This document shows positions 9,233-18,282 of a stretch of 64,000 bases of DNA, piece by piece. The stretch spans positions 1 through 64,000 of the forward strand of contig JAGWYN010000008.1 of the NCBI GenBank assembly GCA_018969295.1, given 5' to 3'. How positions within the stretch are numbered: the stretch's first letter is position 1; each line of letters opens with the position of its first letter. The stretch comes from Chloroflexota bacterium (GTDB lineage: Bacteria > Chloroflexota > Anaerolineae > Caldilineales > Caldilineaceae). Position numbers and translations under genes: made by a program. The notes below the pieces were generated by a model, which searched no databases, was not told the origin of the DNA, and worked only from the letters and a program-made list of their open reading frames with translations.

Positions 9233-10147
9233 TCAGCGCTGCGGAATACCATAAATTTCATCGAGAAAGCGATGATCGACCACTTCTGCCACGGTCATCC
9301 GGCGAGGGACAATCTCAAAGCGTGCGTACGCGTCGAGATTTCGCTGCCATCGTGCCAGATCCATCACGCCAAATCGCTCCATCCCTATCTCACCCGAAAC
9401 AAATGACGACAGTGCATCAATCACATGTCGTTCTGTTGTCACACGTGTATTTGTGCCTGCCATCTCAGCCACAATTTGAGCTGCTTCGTCCCGATGAAGC
9501 ATTGCTTCCCTCCATCCTGCAAAGGATGCTGCAAGAAAAGCGCGCAGAGTCTCCGGTCTCTGAGCAATACACTCTTCCGAAGTGAAAATTACCTGGGCAT
9601 AGGCGTGCAAAAGAGGATGGCGTACTGGGACCAAACAAACTTCAAGGCCTTTTTCAGCAAGTTCAATCGGCTCCGTCATTGCGTACCCTTGCACGGCGTC
9701 GTAGCGATCATCGACCAGATTGGCGATATCAAAGTTGACTTCGTGCAGATCGATGGTCGTTCTCTCAATTCCGGAGAGCGCCAAAACTGCATCCAAAATG
9801 CGGATACCGTCTGCGTGCATTGCCACGCGCCGTCCAGGCAAATCGGTCAACGAGTGAATGCCAGTGGATCGTTTTGTCATCAACACCAGCGGCGATTGCT
9901 GAAGCATCCCTGCCACTGCTTTGATTCTCTTGCCAGCTGCGATACCGCTGACGATCAGATTGTCTTCGCTGCTGCCGGCGCAAATTCCGCCCGAAACAAC
10001 TTTGTCGACAATCGTGCGATCTTCTTCGCTCCAGAGCAACTCGACATCTAAACCAGACTGGGCGTAAAGGCCACGCCGGTACGCCCAGCACAAGCCAACA
10101 AATTGGCCGGAAATGATCCAGTCAAGGTAAAACGGAAAGGGTTGCAT
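9233..10147 (-). CDS. NMT1/THI5-like substrate-binding protein
   Basis: A 304-residue periplasmic-binding-fold protein of the NMT1/THI5/SsuA type. Diagnostic parts are the N-terminal FYLDWIISGQFVGLCWAYRRG, GLDVEL, LTDLPGRRVAMHADG and a central DAVQGYAMTEPIEL. It lacks a signal peptide or lipobox. It may therefore be a cytoplasmic relative or exported in another way, and no permease or ATPase gene is beside it. Family members bind thiamine pyrimidine precursors, sulfonates or similar ligands; the ligand here is unknown. AAGGAAGG lies just before the ATG. It sits 44 bases downstream of the Nif3 gene and is probably cotranscribed with it. Confidence 0.8.
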   Translation of the reverse strand: MQPFPFYLDWIISGQFVGLCWAYRRGLYAQSGLDVELLWSEEDRTIVDKVVSGGICAGSSEDNLIVSGIAAGKRIKAVAGMLQQSPLVLMTKRSTGIHSLTDLPGRRVAMHADGIRILDAVLALSGIERTTIDLHEVNFDIANLVDDRYDAVQGYAMTEPIELAEKGLEVCLVPVRHPLLHAYAQVIFTSEECIAQRPETLRAFLAASFAGWREAMLHRDEAAQIVAEMAGTNTRVTTERHVIDALSSFVSGEIGMERFGVMDLARWQRNLDAYARFEIVPRRMTVAEVVDHRFLDEIYGIPQR

Positions 10148-10191
10148 GGTCCTTCCTTGGGGTAGCTGCTGTTTTGCGTTGCACGTTGAGA

Positions 10192-11001
10192 CTACGAAAC
10201 GAAAAGATCAGGATCACCGGCGTCGATGTACTCCACTCGCAGGTCTGGCCACTGCGGCTTGAACCAGTTGTAAAAACTCATCATGCCTGGCGTCTCTGTG
10301 GCATGGTGCCCGGCGGTGATCAGCCCGAGGCCGGCGTCGCGCGCAAATTCCACATCGCGCCATTCCACGACCTCCCCTGTGATGGACGCCTCGCAGCCAT
10401 GTGCAAGGGCACGCAGAAAAATATCGACTGCCCCCGGGCTGCCCCAGTCCAGCGTGACTTTGTGCACGATGCGCTCGGGGTCTCCGACGTAGCGAATGGC
10501 TGGTTTGCCAAGTTTTTGGGCGACATATGCTGCCAGGTCTTGCAGCGTCATCGCTCCTACGTCATAAATCGAGTCGCGCGCAACGAGACGGTCTTCCCAG
10601 CCAAGCGTCTGGGCGAGTGCGTGTCCCATGCCGTGCTTTGGGAACTGGTCCCATCCATCATGAAGGCGATATACGACCAGATTGTGCTGTGCAATCACGC
10701 GTTGCTTGGCCTGTCCAGGTGGTGTTGCTTTTTTTTGTTCTAGATCCATTGCGGGGACGTGTGTATTGTCTCCATATGGATAGAAATAAGGGTGATAGTA
10801 AAAGACTGGTTCATGGGCAATGATGAAATTCAATCCCTTTTGGCCGGCGCGGTGCAGAATGTCCAAATTGGGCAGCCAAGTCACAGCAACCCCGGTCACT
10901 TCTGCTTCAGGGTTGCCGGCCATTATACCGTCGATCTCTTCGTGGGGCCAAGGTGTCGGTGCTTTCTCTGCAATCCATCGATGTAATTCTTGTGCGTTCA
11001 T
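10192..11001 (-). CDS. Nif3-like dinuclear metal centre protein
   Basis: A 269-residue member of the Nif3/YbgI (GTP cyclohydrolase I type 2) family. Metal-binding patterns include AHEPVFYYH near residue 65, HDGWDQFP in the middle, and GEVVEWRDVEFA followed by TAGHHATETPGM near the C-terminus. The biochemical role of the family is not settled, so none is given. The start is set at the ATG at 11001, with GGAGAAGAG 5-14 bases upstream; an in-frame GTG at 11007 is possible. TTGACA upstream on this strand (complement of 11062-11067) is a candidate -35 box, but the -10 is unclear. Confidence 0.88.
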   Translation of the reverse strand: MNAQELHRWIAEKAPTPWPHEEIDGIMAGNPEAEVTGVAVTWLPNLDILHRAGQKGLNFIIAHEPVFYYHPYFYPYGDNTHVPAMDLEQKKATPPGQAKQRVIAQHNLVVYRLHDGWDQFPKHGMGHALAQTLGWEDRLVARDSIYDVGAMTLQDLAAYVAQKLGKPAIRYVGDPERIVHKVTLDWGSPGAVDIFLRALAHGCEASITGEVVEWRDVEFARDAGLGLITAGHHATETPGMMSFYNWFKPQWPDLRVEYIDAGDPDLFVS

Positions 11002-11527
11002 CGTCACTCTTCTCCATAGAATTCACTTGATCAAAGCATATTTTTTGTGTGTCTTGGAACGTGTCAATAACAATGGGCTACGAAAGTCAGATAACTACTG
11101 ATGCTGACGGGGTGTGCGCTGTCATTTTGCATGCGACAACGCCTGCTCCATCCTATGTAGCGGCCAGGATCATCAAAAATTGGGGAGAACCAGTTACGTG
11201 TGCAAATTGATACACCAAAGCTACTCCAGATGAGGCAGCGTTTGCTGCGGGTAGCGCCGCCATCAGTCTTTTCGCTTGTCACCCATCGATTGGCTTCGCC
11301 GATGAATGGGGCTGACAACCAGTACGTTTCCACACGGGCGGATCACGGTGTGCATCACCTCTGATGGGCCGTAGCTGGCTTGTATCTCTACGATTGCAAC
11401 TGGCACCGGTGCTTGCCTTCGTTACCTGATCGACTGTTCGAGCGAACCCCAACAAGTACGTTGTAGAAAAATTTTGATGTTGTGCAACTTGTCAGCAACG
11501 TCATATTTCACAATTTCAATCTTTGTC
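11002..11527. other. Intergenic stretch with possible decayed coding sequence
   Basis: No confident gene lies here. On the minus strand two short open stretches overlap in different frames between about 11064 and 11450 (for example 11064-11333, 89 residues, containing SAPFIGEANRWV). I could not assign them to a family, and neither has a good ribosome binding site, so they may be chance or the remains of a decayed gene. No CRISPR repeats are present. Confidence 0.4.
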
Positions 11528-12337
11528 CTATCTCCTCCTCACCTGTCCCATTCCCGTCGTTGTCTGTACACCCACGCCGCTATAAAACGCAAAATCTGCC
11601 AACAGATTTATCACGCCCAGCCAGTAGCGGTCGGCTCCCAGCGCTCGATAGGTCATCTGTCCCACGGCGCCAATGCGCACTGCCTGATTTTTCTGCTCCA
11701 CGGCGCGGCTCTCCAGTCGATAGCGGCTGATCGCCATCATCTCCTCGCCATAGTGGCGCATCTCCGGGCTGAGTATCACTGGGCTGAACGCGTTCCAGCG
11801 TTCAACCAGACTCCCAAAGACCAGCCCTGGCAGTGGCAGTGGCATCGTCATCTCCTTTGACTGGAATGCCGTCGGTGAGGTAAACTCCAGCGTCACTTGG
11901 CGATCAAGCTGGTCAGCCTGTGTCAGTTGCTTCGCTGCTAGCGCCTCGTAACTTGTCTGTCCACTCCAACTGTGGCGGGCCGGGTCACAGATCGACTCCT
12001 GCACCACAAAGTGGTGACCGTTCAATCTCCACACATCAGGTGGATCGTCCAGCAAGACTGCCGTCAGGCTGGTGCTGACCCCGGGATCCAATCCTGTCAT
12101 GCGCACAAACATCGACTGTCCGGCATGCAGGCTCACGCTGCCGGCAGTGCCCTGCACGCCCAACAATGGAGAGCAGGTCAGCGGTTTGGGACCGTTGCCA
12201 GCATGAACTCGCTGCACCAACGCATCATCGACGCGACTTAACCGTTCCATCATTGCGACATAATTGGCACGACCAAGGAATGTGGGCACTGTTGCCTGAG
12301 TTTCTGAAACCAACGTCAGCACTATTGAAATCAACAC
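11528..12337 (-). CDS. cas6: CRISPR-associated endoribonuclease Cas6
   Basis: A 269-residue Cas6, the nuclease that cuts pre-crRNA within the repeat. The N-terminus has the ferredoxin-like strand and the AFLGRA-like pattern (PTFLGRANYVAMM), then PLTCSPLLG. The C-terminus carries the glycine-rich RAMP signature SGVGVQTTTGMGQVR. It starts with GTG at 12337 behind AAGGTG. It is the last gene of the minus-strand CRISPR operon, 227 bases downstream of the CARF-HEPN gene, so it may also have its own promoter. Its catalytic histidine cannot be fixed from sequence alone. With no array in the window, the repeats it serves must be elsewhere. Confidence 0.92.
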   Translation of the reverse strand: MLISIVLTLVSETQATVPTFLGRANYVAMMERLSRVDDALVQRVHAGNGPKPLTCSPLLGVQGTAGSVSLHAGQSMFVRMTGLDPGVSTSLTAVLLDDPPDVWRLNGHHFVVQESICDPARHSWSGQTSYEALAAKQLTQADQLDRQVTLEFTSPTAFQSKEMTMPLPLPGLVFGSLVERWNAFSPVILSPEMRHYGEEMMAISRYRLESRAVEQKNQAVRIGAVGQMTYRALGADRYWLGVINLLADFAFYSGVGVQTTTGMGQVRRR

Positions 12338-12564
12338 ATTTCACCTTACCACGTCCTGTGGGTGCCACATCGTCTTTGGAACTGCCTGCCAATCCAGGCC
12401 CTCCTTCACCATGCACATCCACATCTTCGGCAGAAAAAATAGCTCAGGCACCCGTGCAATACCGTAATACTGTGTCGATGTGCAAGTCCTTCATCATACA
12501 CTGTTCAATCAGACGGTGACTGACTCATTGAATAATTTGATAAAAGTCATCGTGTTGACGTTGC

Positions 12565-13824
12565 TTACGTAATTGTCTGATCAAGTTTTAGAAACGGAGG
12601 AGGAACAGTGACTGCTATTTGGAGTGACGTGCACGCGCTCTCAAATAGGGACACGATCAAACTGGTAAATTCTTGATAGTCGGTGCGTGTAAGTGGTTGA
12701 TTCCCATGCGCCAGGATTGAATTGTTTCGTGTACTGAGGCCGTTGCGCAGATTTTTGGCAACTGTCTGATATGCAATTCCTACCGAATCACCAAGCGCAG
12801 CAAGTAACTCGTAGTTTTGTAGCAAGCCTAATTTGATCTTCCCATCTTTGGCGTCATGTAGATAATCATAACGCTCTCTTAAGGTTTCTGGCAGCAAGGT
12901 CAGGTCAAGGTTGCTTGGGTTAAGCGCTGGTGTCCGTTGTTGTAGACGAATTTGCGCAAACATCTCGCAGGCGCGATATAGACGTGCAACAGCGTCATCG
13001 TAGCGTCCCTGATGGGCGCGGCGTTCTGCGTTGGACAGCAGGTCGAATGCCCTCTCGTAGCCCGTTGCGCGTTTATCTAAGCCCAAGATTTGTTTGAGAA
13101 AAATGTAATTGGGAACAACGCGGCTTTGATGGGGGGTCAATATTGTTATTGCGTGTTTGTGGTCGAAGCGATCCCAGGCATCAAAGCCACGCGCCAGCCC
13201 AATCAACTCCCGCAGTTTTGTCTCCAAATTGGTCGAAACCGCGCCGGTCTGAAGAATGTTGCCTAACAATGATTCTGACGCTCTGTAGTGGTAATCGTTG
13301 AAAAGACGACACGCTTCTTTCATGCGTTGCTGTGCTTGTACTTCCCTACTGACCAAGCTTACAGCTTCAGTGCCGTCAACTACCTTGACAAGGTCCTTGC
13401 GAGCACCTTTAATTAACGATAATTCCCAGCCAGCCTCCAGTGCCGCCATCGCCAATGCCACTGACATTGTTTTGGTGCCGCCGGTATAGTCGGCTACGTA
13501 GCGACTGTTTGGATAAGTGTCTGCAGCTTTACGCAGCACACCTTGAATTGCCCTATACCAATCCGTCAGCGAATCGGGATCGCTGGCGGATTGAATTGAA
13601 TACTGAGACTGCTTCAGACCTGTTTGCATGACAATGGAAGGGAAAACATCAGCTGATGTGTGCCCCCCTTTACAAGGAACGCCAGGTGCATCTACCGTTG
13701 CTCTGCTCCCGTGCGTTCCTTCTGAGGCGATGAAATAGACATGATTTGGCTGATAGCTGGTAATTGCCGTAACGATTGGCTGACACGAACCGCCAACAGT
13801 GACGACCAGAATAACAGTGGACAT
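12565..13824 (-). CDS. CARF-HEPN effector ribonuclease, TIGR02710 (Cas02710) family
   Basis: A 419-residue CRISPR ancillary nuclease. The N-terminal CARF domain (about 1-160) begins VILVVTVGGS and contains DYTGGTKTMSVAL (112-124), the usual cyclic-oligoadenylate-binding loop. The C-terminal half is helical with the HEPN active-site pattern Arg366-x6-His373 within RNNSILAHG. Such proteins are dormant RNases switched on by cOA made by Cas10, causing collateral RNA cleavage and dormancy. A good site, AAAGGAAACA, precedes the ATG. It lies 139 bases downstream of the CARF-RelE-like gene, within the same strand block as the effector complex. Confidence 0.9.
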   Translation of the reverse strand: MSTVILVVTVGGSCQPIVTAITSYQPNHVYFIASEGTHGSRATVDAPGVPCKGGHTSADVFPSIVMQTGLKQSQYSIQSASDPDSLTDWYRAIQGVLRKAADTYPNSRYVADYTGGTKTMSVALAMAALEAGWELSLIKGARKDLVKVVDGTEAVSLVSREVQAQQRMKEACRLFNDYHYRASESLLGNILQTGAVSTNLETKLRELIGLARGFDAWDRFDHKHAITILTPHQSRVVPNYIFLKQILGLDKRATGYERAFDLLSNAERRAHQGRYDDAVARLYRACEMFAQIRLQQRTPALNPSNLDLTLLPETLRERYDYLHDAKDGKIKLGLLQNYELLAALGDSVGIAYQTVAKNLRNGLSTRNNSILAHGNQPLTRTDYQEFTSLIVSLFESACTSLQIAVTVPPPFLKLDQTIT

Positions 13825-13963
13825 TGTTTCCTTTCCTTTTTTACGACTGTGGCAGTTTGCAGCACTGCGACAGGTATTTTCTCCACTGGTCTATCGCGCT
13901 CGGCGTACTGTCCGTCATTGTGATTGGAGCTATGTATATTGTGGGGGCGGCACCATCTTAAAT

Positions 13964-15598
13964 TTAGATCGGATTTTTAAGTGGAATTACTGGAACCATG
14001 AATAGTTCGAATTTCGTAGAGTCATATTCTTCAAGGAATAGCCGTCTTGCTTTTGCTACATCAGTCGGCAGGCGATCAAGAGCTTGCAGCGTTGTTTCTG
14101 TCTCTATGCGACTTTCCATATCTTTATCCGTGATCAACATATGATATACCTTCTCGATTCCAGCATGTTGAGCTGCGAAGTATGCCAACACGCTCATACC
14201 TTTGCGCCCGCCAGATAGAGACAGAGCAATTTCCCGCTCTGGATGTTTTTCACGGAGCTTTTGAATTGCAGCGTCTAATCCACGAAGGTATACTTTGCAG
14301 GCTTCATGAGAGTCCAAATCCTGCAAATCTTTGAGCGGTATGTCTTCGATCTCCACGTTTTTTGTTTTGAATTGTCGTTTAAGCAAACGCACACTGTTGC
14401 TGATTGCAGAATTCTGTTCAGGATAGATGAGTGCAACGGTTGATATACGGGAGGGGCCTTCAGCGCGACTCCCAGTCAGCAGTGTGTAGATCTGTGTGGC
14501 AACCATAGGCGATTTTCCCAATGGAATGATCAAGGTAAGGTCGCGGTGGTTTAGACTGGACAGCGGAAATTTTGGATGTTTGTCAATATCTGCCTGAATT
14601 TCTTCTGCTGTGGGTGTATACTGGCCATTTCCTTGCTCAACAGCCAGTGCGCACACAATCACGCGTTTGACAGAGCGCTCAGGATACAAATGGATCGGAT
14701 TTGGTTCGGTAAAGAAGAAGGGCCGTTCTTTGGTATGACCTCGCTTGAAGAAGTGGAACTCGTTGAAAGTACCGTGTATGCCATTTTTGAGCTCGACTGG
14801 TTTTTGCATATGCTTAAAATAATTTAAAAATTTGTTGTCAGAACTATTTCTAGATGCTGAATAACACTTATACTGGTCGAATGCCTTCTGTGAGAGCCAT
14901 ACCTCAAGACGAGAATTGTTATTCGAAGATTGAAACACGTCCCGAAAAAAAAATTCTGCATCTGGCGATAGCTCTACTCCTTCCGATTCTTTGCCGGTTT
15001 CAAATGATTTCAGAGCAGTTCGTAATTTTACTGGTGAAGCGAACGCACCTGGGTATGGAATCGAAATCAGGTTCAGACGTTCAATAGGTGGATCAAGCGC
15101 AGCTTGTATCTCAGCCGCAGTCATCTCAAGCTCGAGCTGTTCTATTGAAGGAAATGCCGGATTGCGAGAGTTCTCATTTTTGTCGAGCAGGTGATAGATT
15201 CCGTGGACAGCCGAATAGAACTGACCAACCAGAGCCATAAAAGCGGCAGTACTTTTGCGTCCTCCAGCAATCAGCAAATAGACGTTGTATTTCTGGTCAT
15301 CCTGATATTGATTGAGAGTGTCGACAAGTCTTCGCAGAAATTGAATTGAGGTTTCGGTACTGTTGGCATCGGAAAACGGCAGCGGAACAGAAAAGACCTG
15401 GCATTGCCCCCTCAGGTGTCTTTCGATCAATTGGTATCCTTCCCGCCCAATGTATTTGTCTGTATCCTGCGGATGCAATACGTGCAGGCGATGAATAGGG
15501 ATTCCGGCAATCTTTTCCATCGCTGTTATTCCTGCTGTGATAACTGCTGGATGTTCTCCAAGAGTAGCGATCATTACGTTTTCGACAGGATTGGACAT
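13964..15598 (-). CDS. Tandem-CARF protein with an internal RelE-like domain
   Basis: A 544-residue protein with two CARF-like domains. The first (about 8-190) begins MIATLGEHPAVITAGI and has IAGGRKS at 110-116. The second (about 355-490) begins LTLIIPLGKSPMVATQI and has LSGGRKGMSV at 461-470. Residues about 215-345 between them resemble a RelE/ParE toxin fold: VWLSQKAFDQY, NKFLNYFKHMQKP, GIHGTFNEFHFFKRG, a strand VIVCALAVE, then YTPTAEEIQADI like the toxin C-terminal helix. CARF-RelE proteins such as Cami1 cut mRNA on the ribosome when cOA binds. The CARF calls are firm from the motifs; the RelE call is an inference from pattern. One CARF unit may instead be a ring nuclease. GGAAG precedes the ATG, 30 bases after the RAMP gene. 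Confidence 0.75.
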   Translation of the reverse strand: MSNPVENVMIATLGEHPAVITAGITAMEKIAGIPIHRLHVLHPQDTDKYIGREGYQLIERHLRGQCQVFSVPLPFSDANSTETSIQFLRRLVDTLNQYQDDQKYNVYLLIAGGRKSTAAFMALVGQFYSAVHGIYHLLDKNENSRNPAFPSIEQLELEMTAAEIQAALDPPIERLNLISIPYPGAFASPVKLRTALKSFETGKESEGVELSPDAEFFFRDVFQSSNNNSRLEVWLSQKAFDQYKCYSASRNSSDNKFLNYFKHMQKPVELKNGIHGTFNEFHFFKRGHTKERPFFFTEPNPIHLYPERSVKRVIVCALAVEQGNGQYTPTAEEIQADIDKHPKFPLSSLNHRDLTLIIPLGKSPMVATQIYTLLTGSRAEGPSRISTVALIYPEQNSAISNSVRLLKRQFKTKNVEIEDIPLKDLQDLDSHEACKVYLRGLDAAIQKLREKHPEREIALSLSGGRKGMSVLAYFAAQHAGIEKVYHMLITDKDMESRIETETTLQALDRLPTDVAKARRLFLEEYDSTKFELFMVPVIPLKNPI

Positions 15599-15628
15599 CT
15601 TGATTTTCTTCCGGATGTGACTGATTTT

Positions 15629-16660
15629 TTATTGCTTGGGTGCGTCATGTGTGGCGCTGATCGGCGCTGTTGGATTCTTGTTGAACCATTCTTGTGTGGG
15701 ATAGTCGTATTCGACATTTATTGGCGGGGGCCATTGCCAGATTCGACGCAAATCGTTCAGCGTGACCGATGTGTGATCCGCTGTGAATCGCTGTGTTTGC
15801 GTGCGAATGTACGCCTGCAGCATACCACCTTCATGAACTGTTTTGCCGCCATCAGGCGATATGTAGCGACGCTGCATGTCAATGGTTTCGATACGTGTCA
15901 GAGCGACTTCTATGCTACCCAATCCAGCAGGTTTGGCGTAGCCTATTTTGTGTCGCATGGCAGGTTCCAGCACCAGTGCAAACAAGAGTATTTGCCATTC
16001 GTCTTCACTCAGATTATCGAAATTTGCAGAGAAGGTGAATACACTATTGATGCCAATGGGTGCGATGTGCTGATTCAGTTTGACTTTTTTATCGGCTGTT
16101 TCTTTTGTACGCACTGTGCGGCTGTGGAAGTAATACTTGTATCCTGTTGCCGCACCACCTGGGCCAGCGAAATACCAGACAGAATGTCTTTGCTTTGGGC
16201 TACCAAGGATAGGGGTATACATTTCCCCGTATGGGACCGGATTATTGCACACTGCATCATCAAAACGCACGTGCCCTTCGAGCAGTGTTTCTCTGAAGAT
16301 AAGGCCAAACATGCGACAGGCGATACACAAACTATCTGGTTGTGAACAAGGAGAATGCTTTTCTGACGAACTGCGGTTCGCTTTCTCATCAAGCAGCCTT
16401 TCACAGCCAGGACCAATTGTTTCGACCAGAGTACGAATCAGTCCTTTCAAGGAACTTCCAGGGATAATGTGTTGACCTGCTGCGTTTGTTTGAAACCGTT
16501 TAGGGGTATCACGCGTCGATCTGGGAATAAAGAGTGGTGTCAGCGTTGTAATTGTACCTTCCAATTTTCCAGTGATGCCGATAAATCGAGCATGATCGCT
16601 CGGTTGTTTTTTGTGCAAGGGCTGTTGGCGATCTATTCTCACAAAATCATACGGATTCAT
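15629..16660 (-). CDS. Type III RAMP (Cas7 group), large form
   Basis: A 343-residue RAMP protein, presumably a backbone subunit of the crRNA complex. It carries IIPGSSLKGLIRTLVE at 65-80, the Cas7-group signature. It also has CIACRMFG, a Cys pair common in these proteins, and a later glycine-rich KPAGLGS. Asp51 in STRDTPKRF lies where the target-cleaving aspartate of Csm3/Cmr4 sits, so it may cut RNA; this is an inference. It overlaps csx19 by four bases (ATGA), showing translational coupling. Its C-terminal about 100 residues have no motif I recognise. Confidence 0.85.
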   Translation of the reverse strand: MNPYDFVRIDRQQPLHKKQPSDHARFIGITGKLEGTITTLTPLFIPRSTRDTPKRFQTNAAGQHIIPGSSLKGLIRTLVETIGPGCERLLDEKANRSSSEKHSPCSQPDSLCIACRMFGLIFRETLLEGHVRFDDAVCNNPVPYGEMYTPILGSPKQRHSVWYFAGPGGAATGYKYYFHSRTVRTKETADKKVKLNQHIAPIGINSVFTFSANFDNLSEDEWQILLFALVLEPAMRHKIGYAKPAGLGSIEVALTRIETIDMQRRYISPDGGKTVHEGGMLQAYIRTQTQRFTADHTSVTLNDLRRIWQWPPPINVEYDYPTQEWFNKNPTAPISATHDAPKQ

Positions 16661-17220
16661 GCCATTTTCTCCAGTCCCAGGAAACGATAGTAGAGCAGGT
16701 CTCCAGATTTTGGGTCGACGTATTCACACACCTGCAATTGCACCTGATGAACCTCACTAGATACTGGGTAACGCAGAATGCGGGGAACGCGTAACTCCAG
16801 GTAGATCTGTTGATTGGGCTCGTGTTTTGCCCCGATCAGATCTAATTGATCGTCTTTTACCCGTTGTCCCCACAACAAGTAGCTGTGTCTTTGCGCGATC
16901 GCCTTGTCCAAGTTGATTTCCTCTGCATAAAAAAAGCCTTCTATGGAAGGTGCATTGCCAACAACGACGGTCTGATAGACACCGTCCAGTTTTTCCCACC
17001 GTATCTCAAACTCGGAACAAAATACCCGCCCTCGCTCCCAATTGCTGAAGGGCGTTTGAGGGTCGAACAAAGAAAACGCAATGCCGCTTGCTATCTCATC
17101 ATCCGAAAGCCATGTCTCAGGAACACGCTCCAAATACATATACGTAAAGGGTGTCCAAGAAAGCGACCGAATTGCTGTTTCTGGTTCGATCAAGCTGGCC
17201 CACTGAATACACTCGGTCAT
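16657..17220 (-). CDS. csx19: Type III-D protein Csx19
   Basis: A 187-residue protein recognised as Csx19 (TIGR03984), a marker of subtype III-D. Supporting stretches are FEIRWEKLDGVYQTVVVG in the middle, SYLLWGQRV, and RVPRILRYPV followed by a YRFLGL C-terminus. The start is the ATG at 17220, preceded by GGGAGG; a GTG immediately before it is too close to the Shine-Dalgarno site. It is located between two RAMP genes, 9 bases downstream of the previous stop. In the family it is a structural part of the effector complex; its exact role is little known. Confidence 0.85.
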   Translation of the reverse strand: MTECIQWASLIEPETAIRSLSWTPFTYMYLERVPETWLSDDEIASGIAFSLFDPQTPFSNWERGRVFCSEFEIRWEKLDGVYQTVVVGNAPSIEGFFYAEEINLDKAIAQRHSYLLWGQRVKDDQLDLIGAKHEPNQQIYLELRVPRILRYPVSSEVHQVQLQVCEYVDPKSGDLLYYRFLGLEKMA

Positions 17221-17229
17221 CACGCCTCC

Positions 17230-18282
17230 CTATCTGTTGAACTGCAGTCCAGCAAACGTCATGCGTTCAGGAATTTGCCAGTCATGAAGTCGTGTGATGA
17301 AAGAGCGAGTAGCCTGTGAACTCAGTTCGGACAGTGCAGCATCGGCGAAGACAGAGAGCCGCCGAATGCCAATGTATTGTTCGTTAGAGGATGTCCCAAG
17401 CAATAGTCTGTCATCTGGCTGTGTTCCATATGCAGAGTCAGGGCCAAGAAATTTACCCAACCCCCATACTTCGTTGGTGGGCTTTTCATCTGCCAGACCA
17501 ATATAGCTGATAGTCAACTCGCCAATCGATGCAGTGATGCTGCCCATCCCACGCGAACGGCCTGAACCAATACGCACCAGGCCGTCAGCCATGTCCTGCA
17601 CGACCAGGAGCAGCATGCCTAACTGCCAGCATTCGAAGTTACGCAGATGTATGTCTGTGCAAAATGCAACATTTGATGAGACTGCTTCAAGATTGAACAG
17701 TGCTCCATGAGATGAACCACCCGTATGTCGGTTGATTCCAACGCCGTCGCGGGTCTCAGTTGGTCGTGGTCTGATATCACTCATCAAATAGGCGTCATTG
17801 ATGCTGACACGCCCGATGAATTCGGTGGAGCCGAACAGACGACAGATTGGACACGAATCCGTGTAGACGACTTCTGGAGTCAGATTGTTATCGGGAATAT
17901 GTTTCCATTCATCGCGGTTAGATTTTAGCCGTAGTGTCTCTTTAGAACGGCGTTCAAACTTGTCACCACAAAAGACATCGGCATACTCTGGGCACACCAG
18001 ACGACCTTGTTCAACATAGGCTTTTTCTTGAAGCATCGTGAATGGATTGCAGACCACGGGTGGGTAAGGTCGTAATGTCCGGCATACCTTCTCCAAGTGA
18101 CTGCGCATGACGCCCTTAAGCGAACTACCAGGTAAGTAGACTTGCCAGTCGTTGTTGCGGTAGGTGAGCACCGGCGTCATGTCTGGGCCAGTGAGTGTTG
18201 GATGGCCGGATCGGATAAGCACTGGTCCTTTAGTTGTAATCGTGAGTGCAAAACGCGCTTCATTGTAGAGTCGCTTAAGCAT
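17230..18282 (-). CDS. Type III RAMP (Csm3-like Cas7 group)
   Basis: A 350-residue RAMP. LPGSSLKGVMRSHLE at 50-64 is the Cas7-group signature. CPICRLFGS and a glycine-rich GSGRSRGMGS later complete the fold. Asp34 in TGPDMTPV matches the position of the catalytic aspartate that cleaves target RNA in Csm3. The real start is the ATG at 18282: AGGGGAG stands before it, and the longer open frame would run far back into the neighbouring gene. It overlaps the previous gene by eight bases. Longer than the usual Csm3 (about 220-250), mainly through an insertion rich in Cys near residues 80-140. Confidence 0.88.
   Translation of the reverse strand: MLKRLYNEARFALTITTKGPVLIRSGHPTLTGPDMTPVLTYRNNDWQVYLPGSSLKGVMRSHLEKVCRTLRPYPPVVCNPFTMLQEKAYVEQGRLVCPEYADVFCGDKFERRSKETLRLKSNRDEWKHIPDNNLTPEVVYTDSCPICRLFGSTEFIGRVSINDAYLMSDIRPRPTETRDGVGINRHTGGSSHGALFNLEAVSSNVAFCTDIHLRNFECWQLGMLLLVVQDMADGLVRIGSGRSRGMGSITASIGELTISYIGLADEKPTNEVWGLGKFLGPDSAYGTQPDDRLLLGTSSNEQYIGIRRLSVFADAALSELSSQATRSFITRLHDWQIPERMTFAGLQFNR

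Noticed and set aside
10192..11160. TPP riboswitch before the Nif3 and THI5-like genes
   Set aside because: The upstream minus-strand sequence lacks the conserved CUGAGA and ACCUGA elements.
11002..12564. Possible CRISPR array near cas6
   Set aside because: No repeated unit of 25-40 bases at regular spacing is visible in the gaps beside cas6 or elsewhere in the block.
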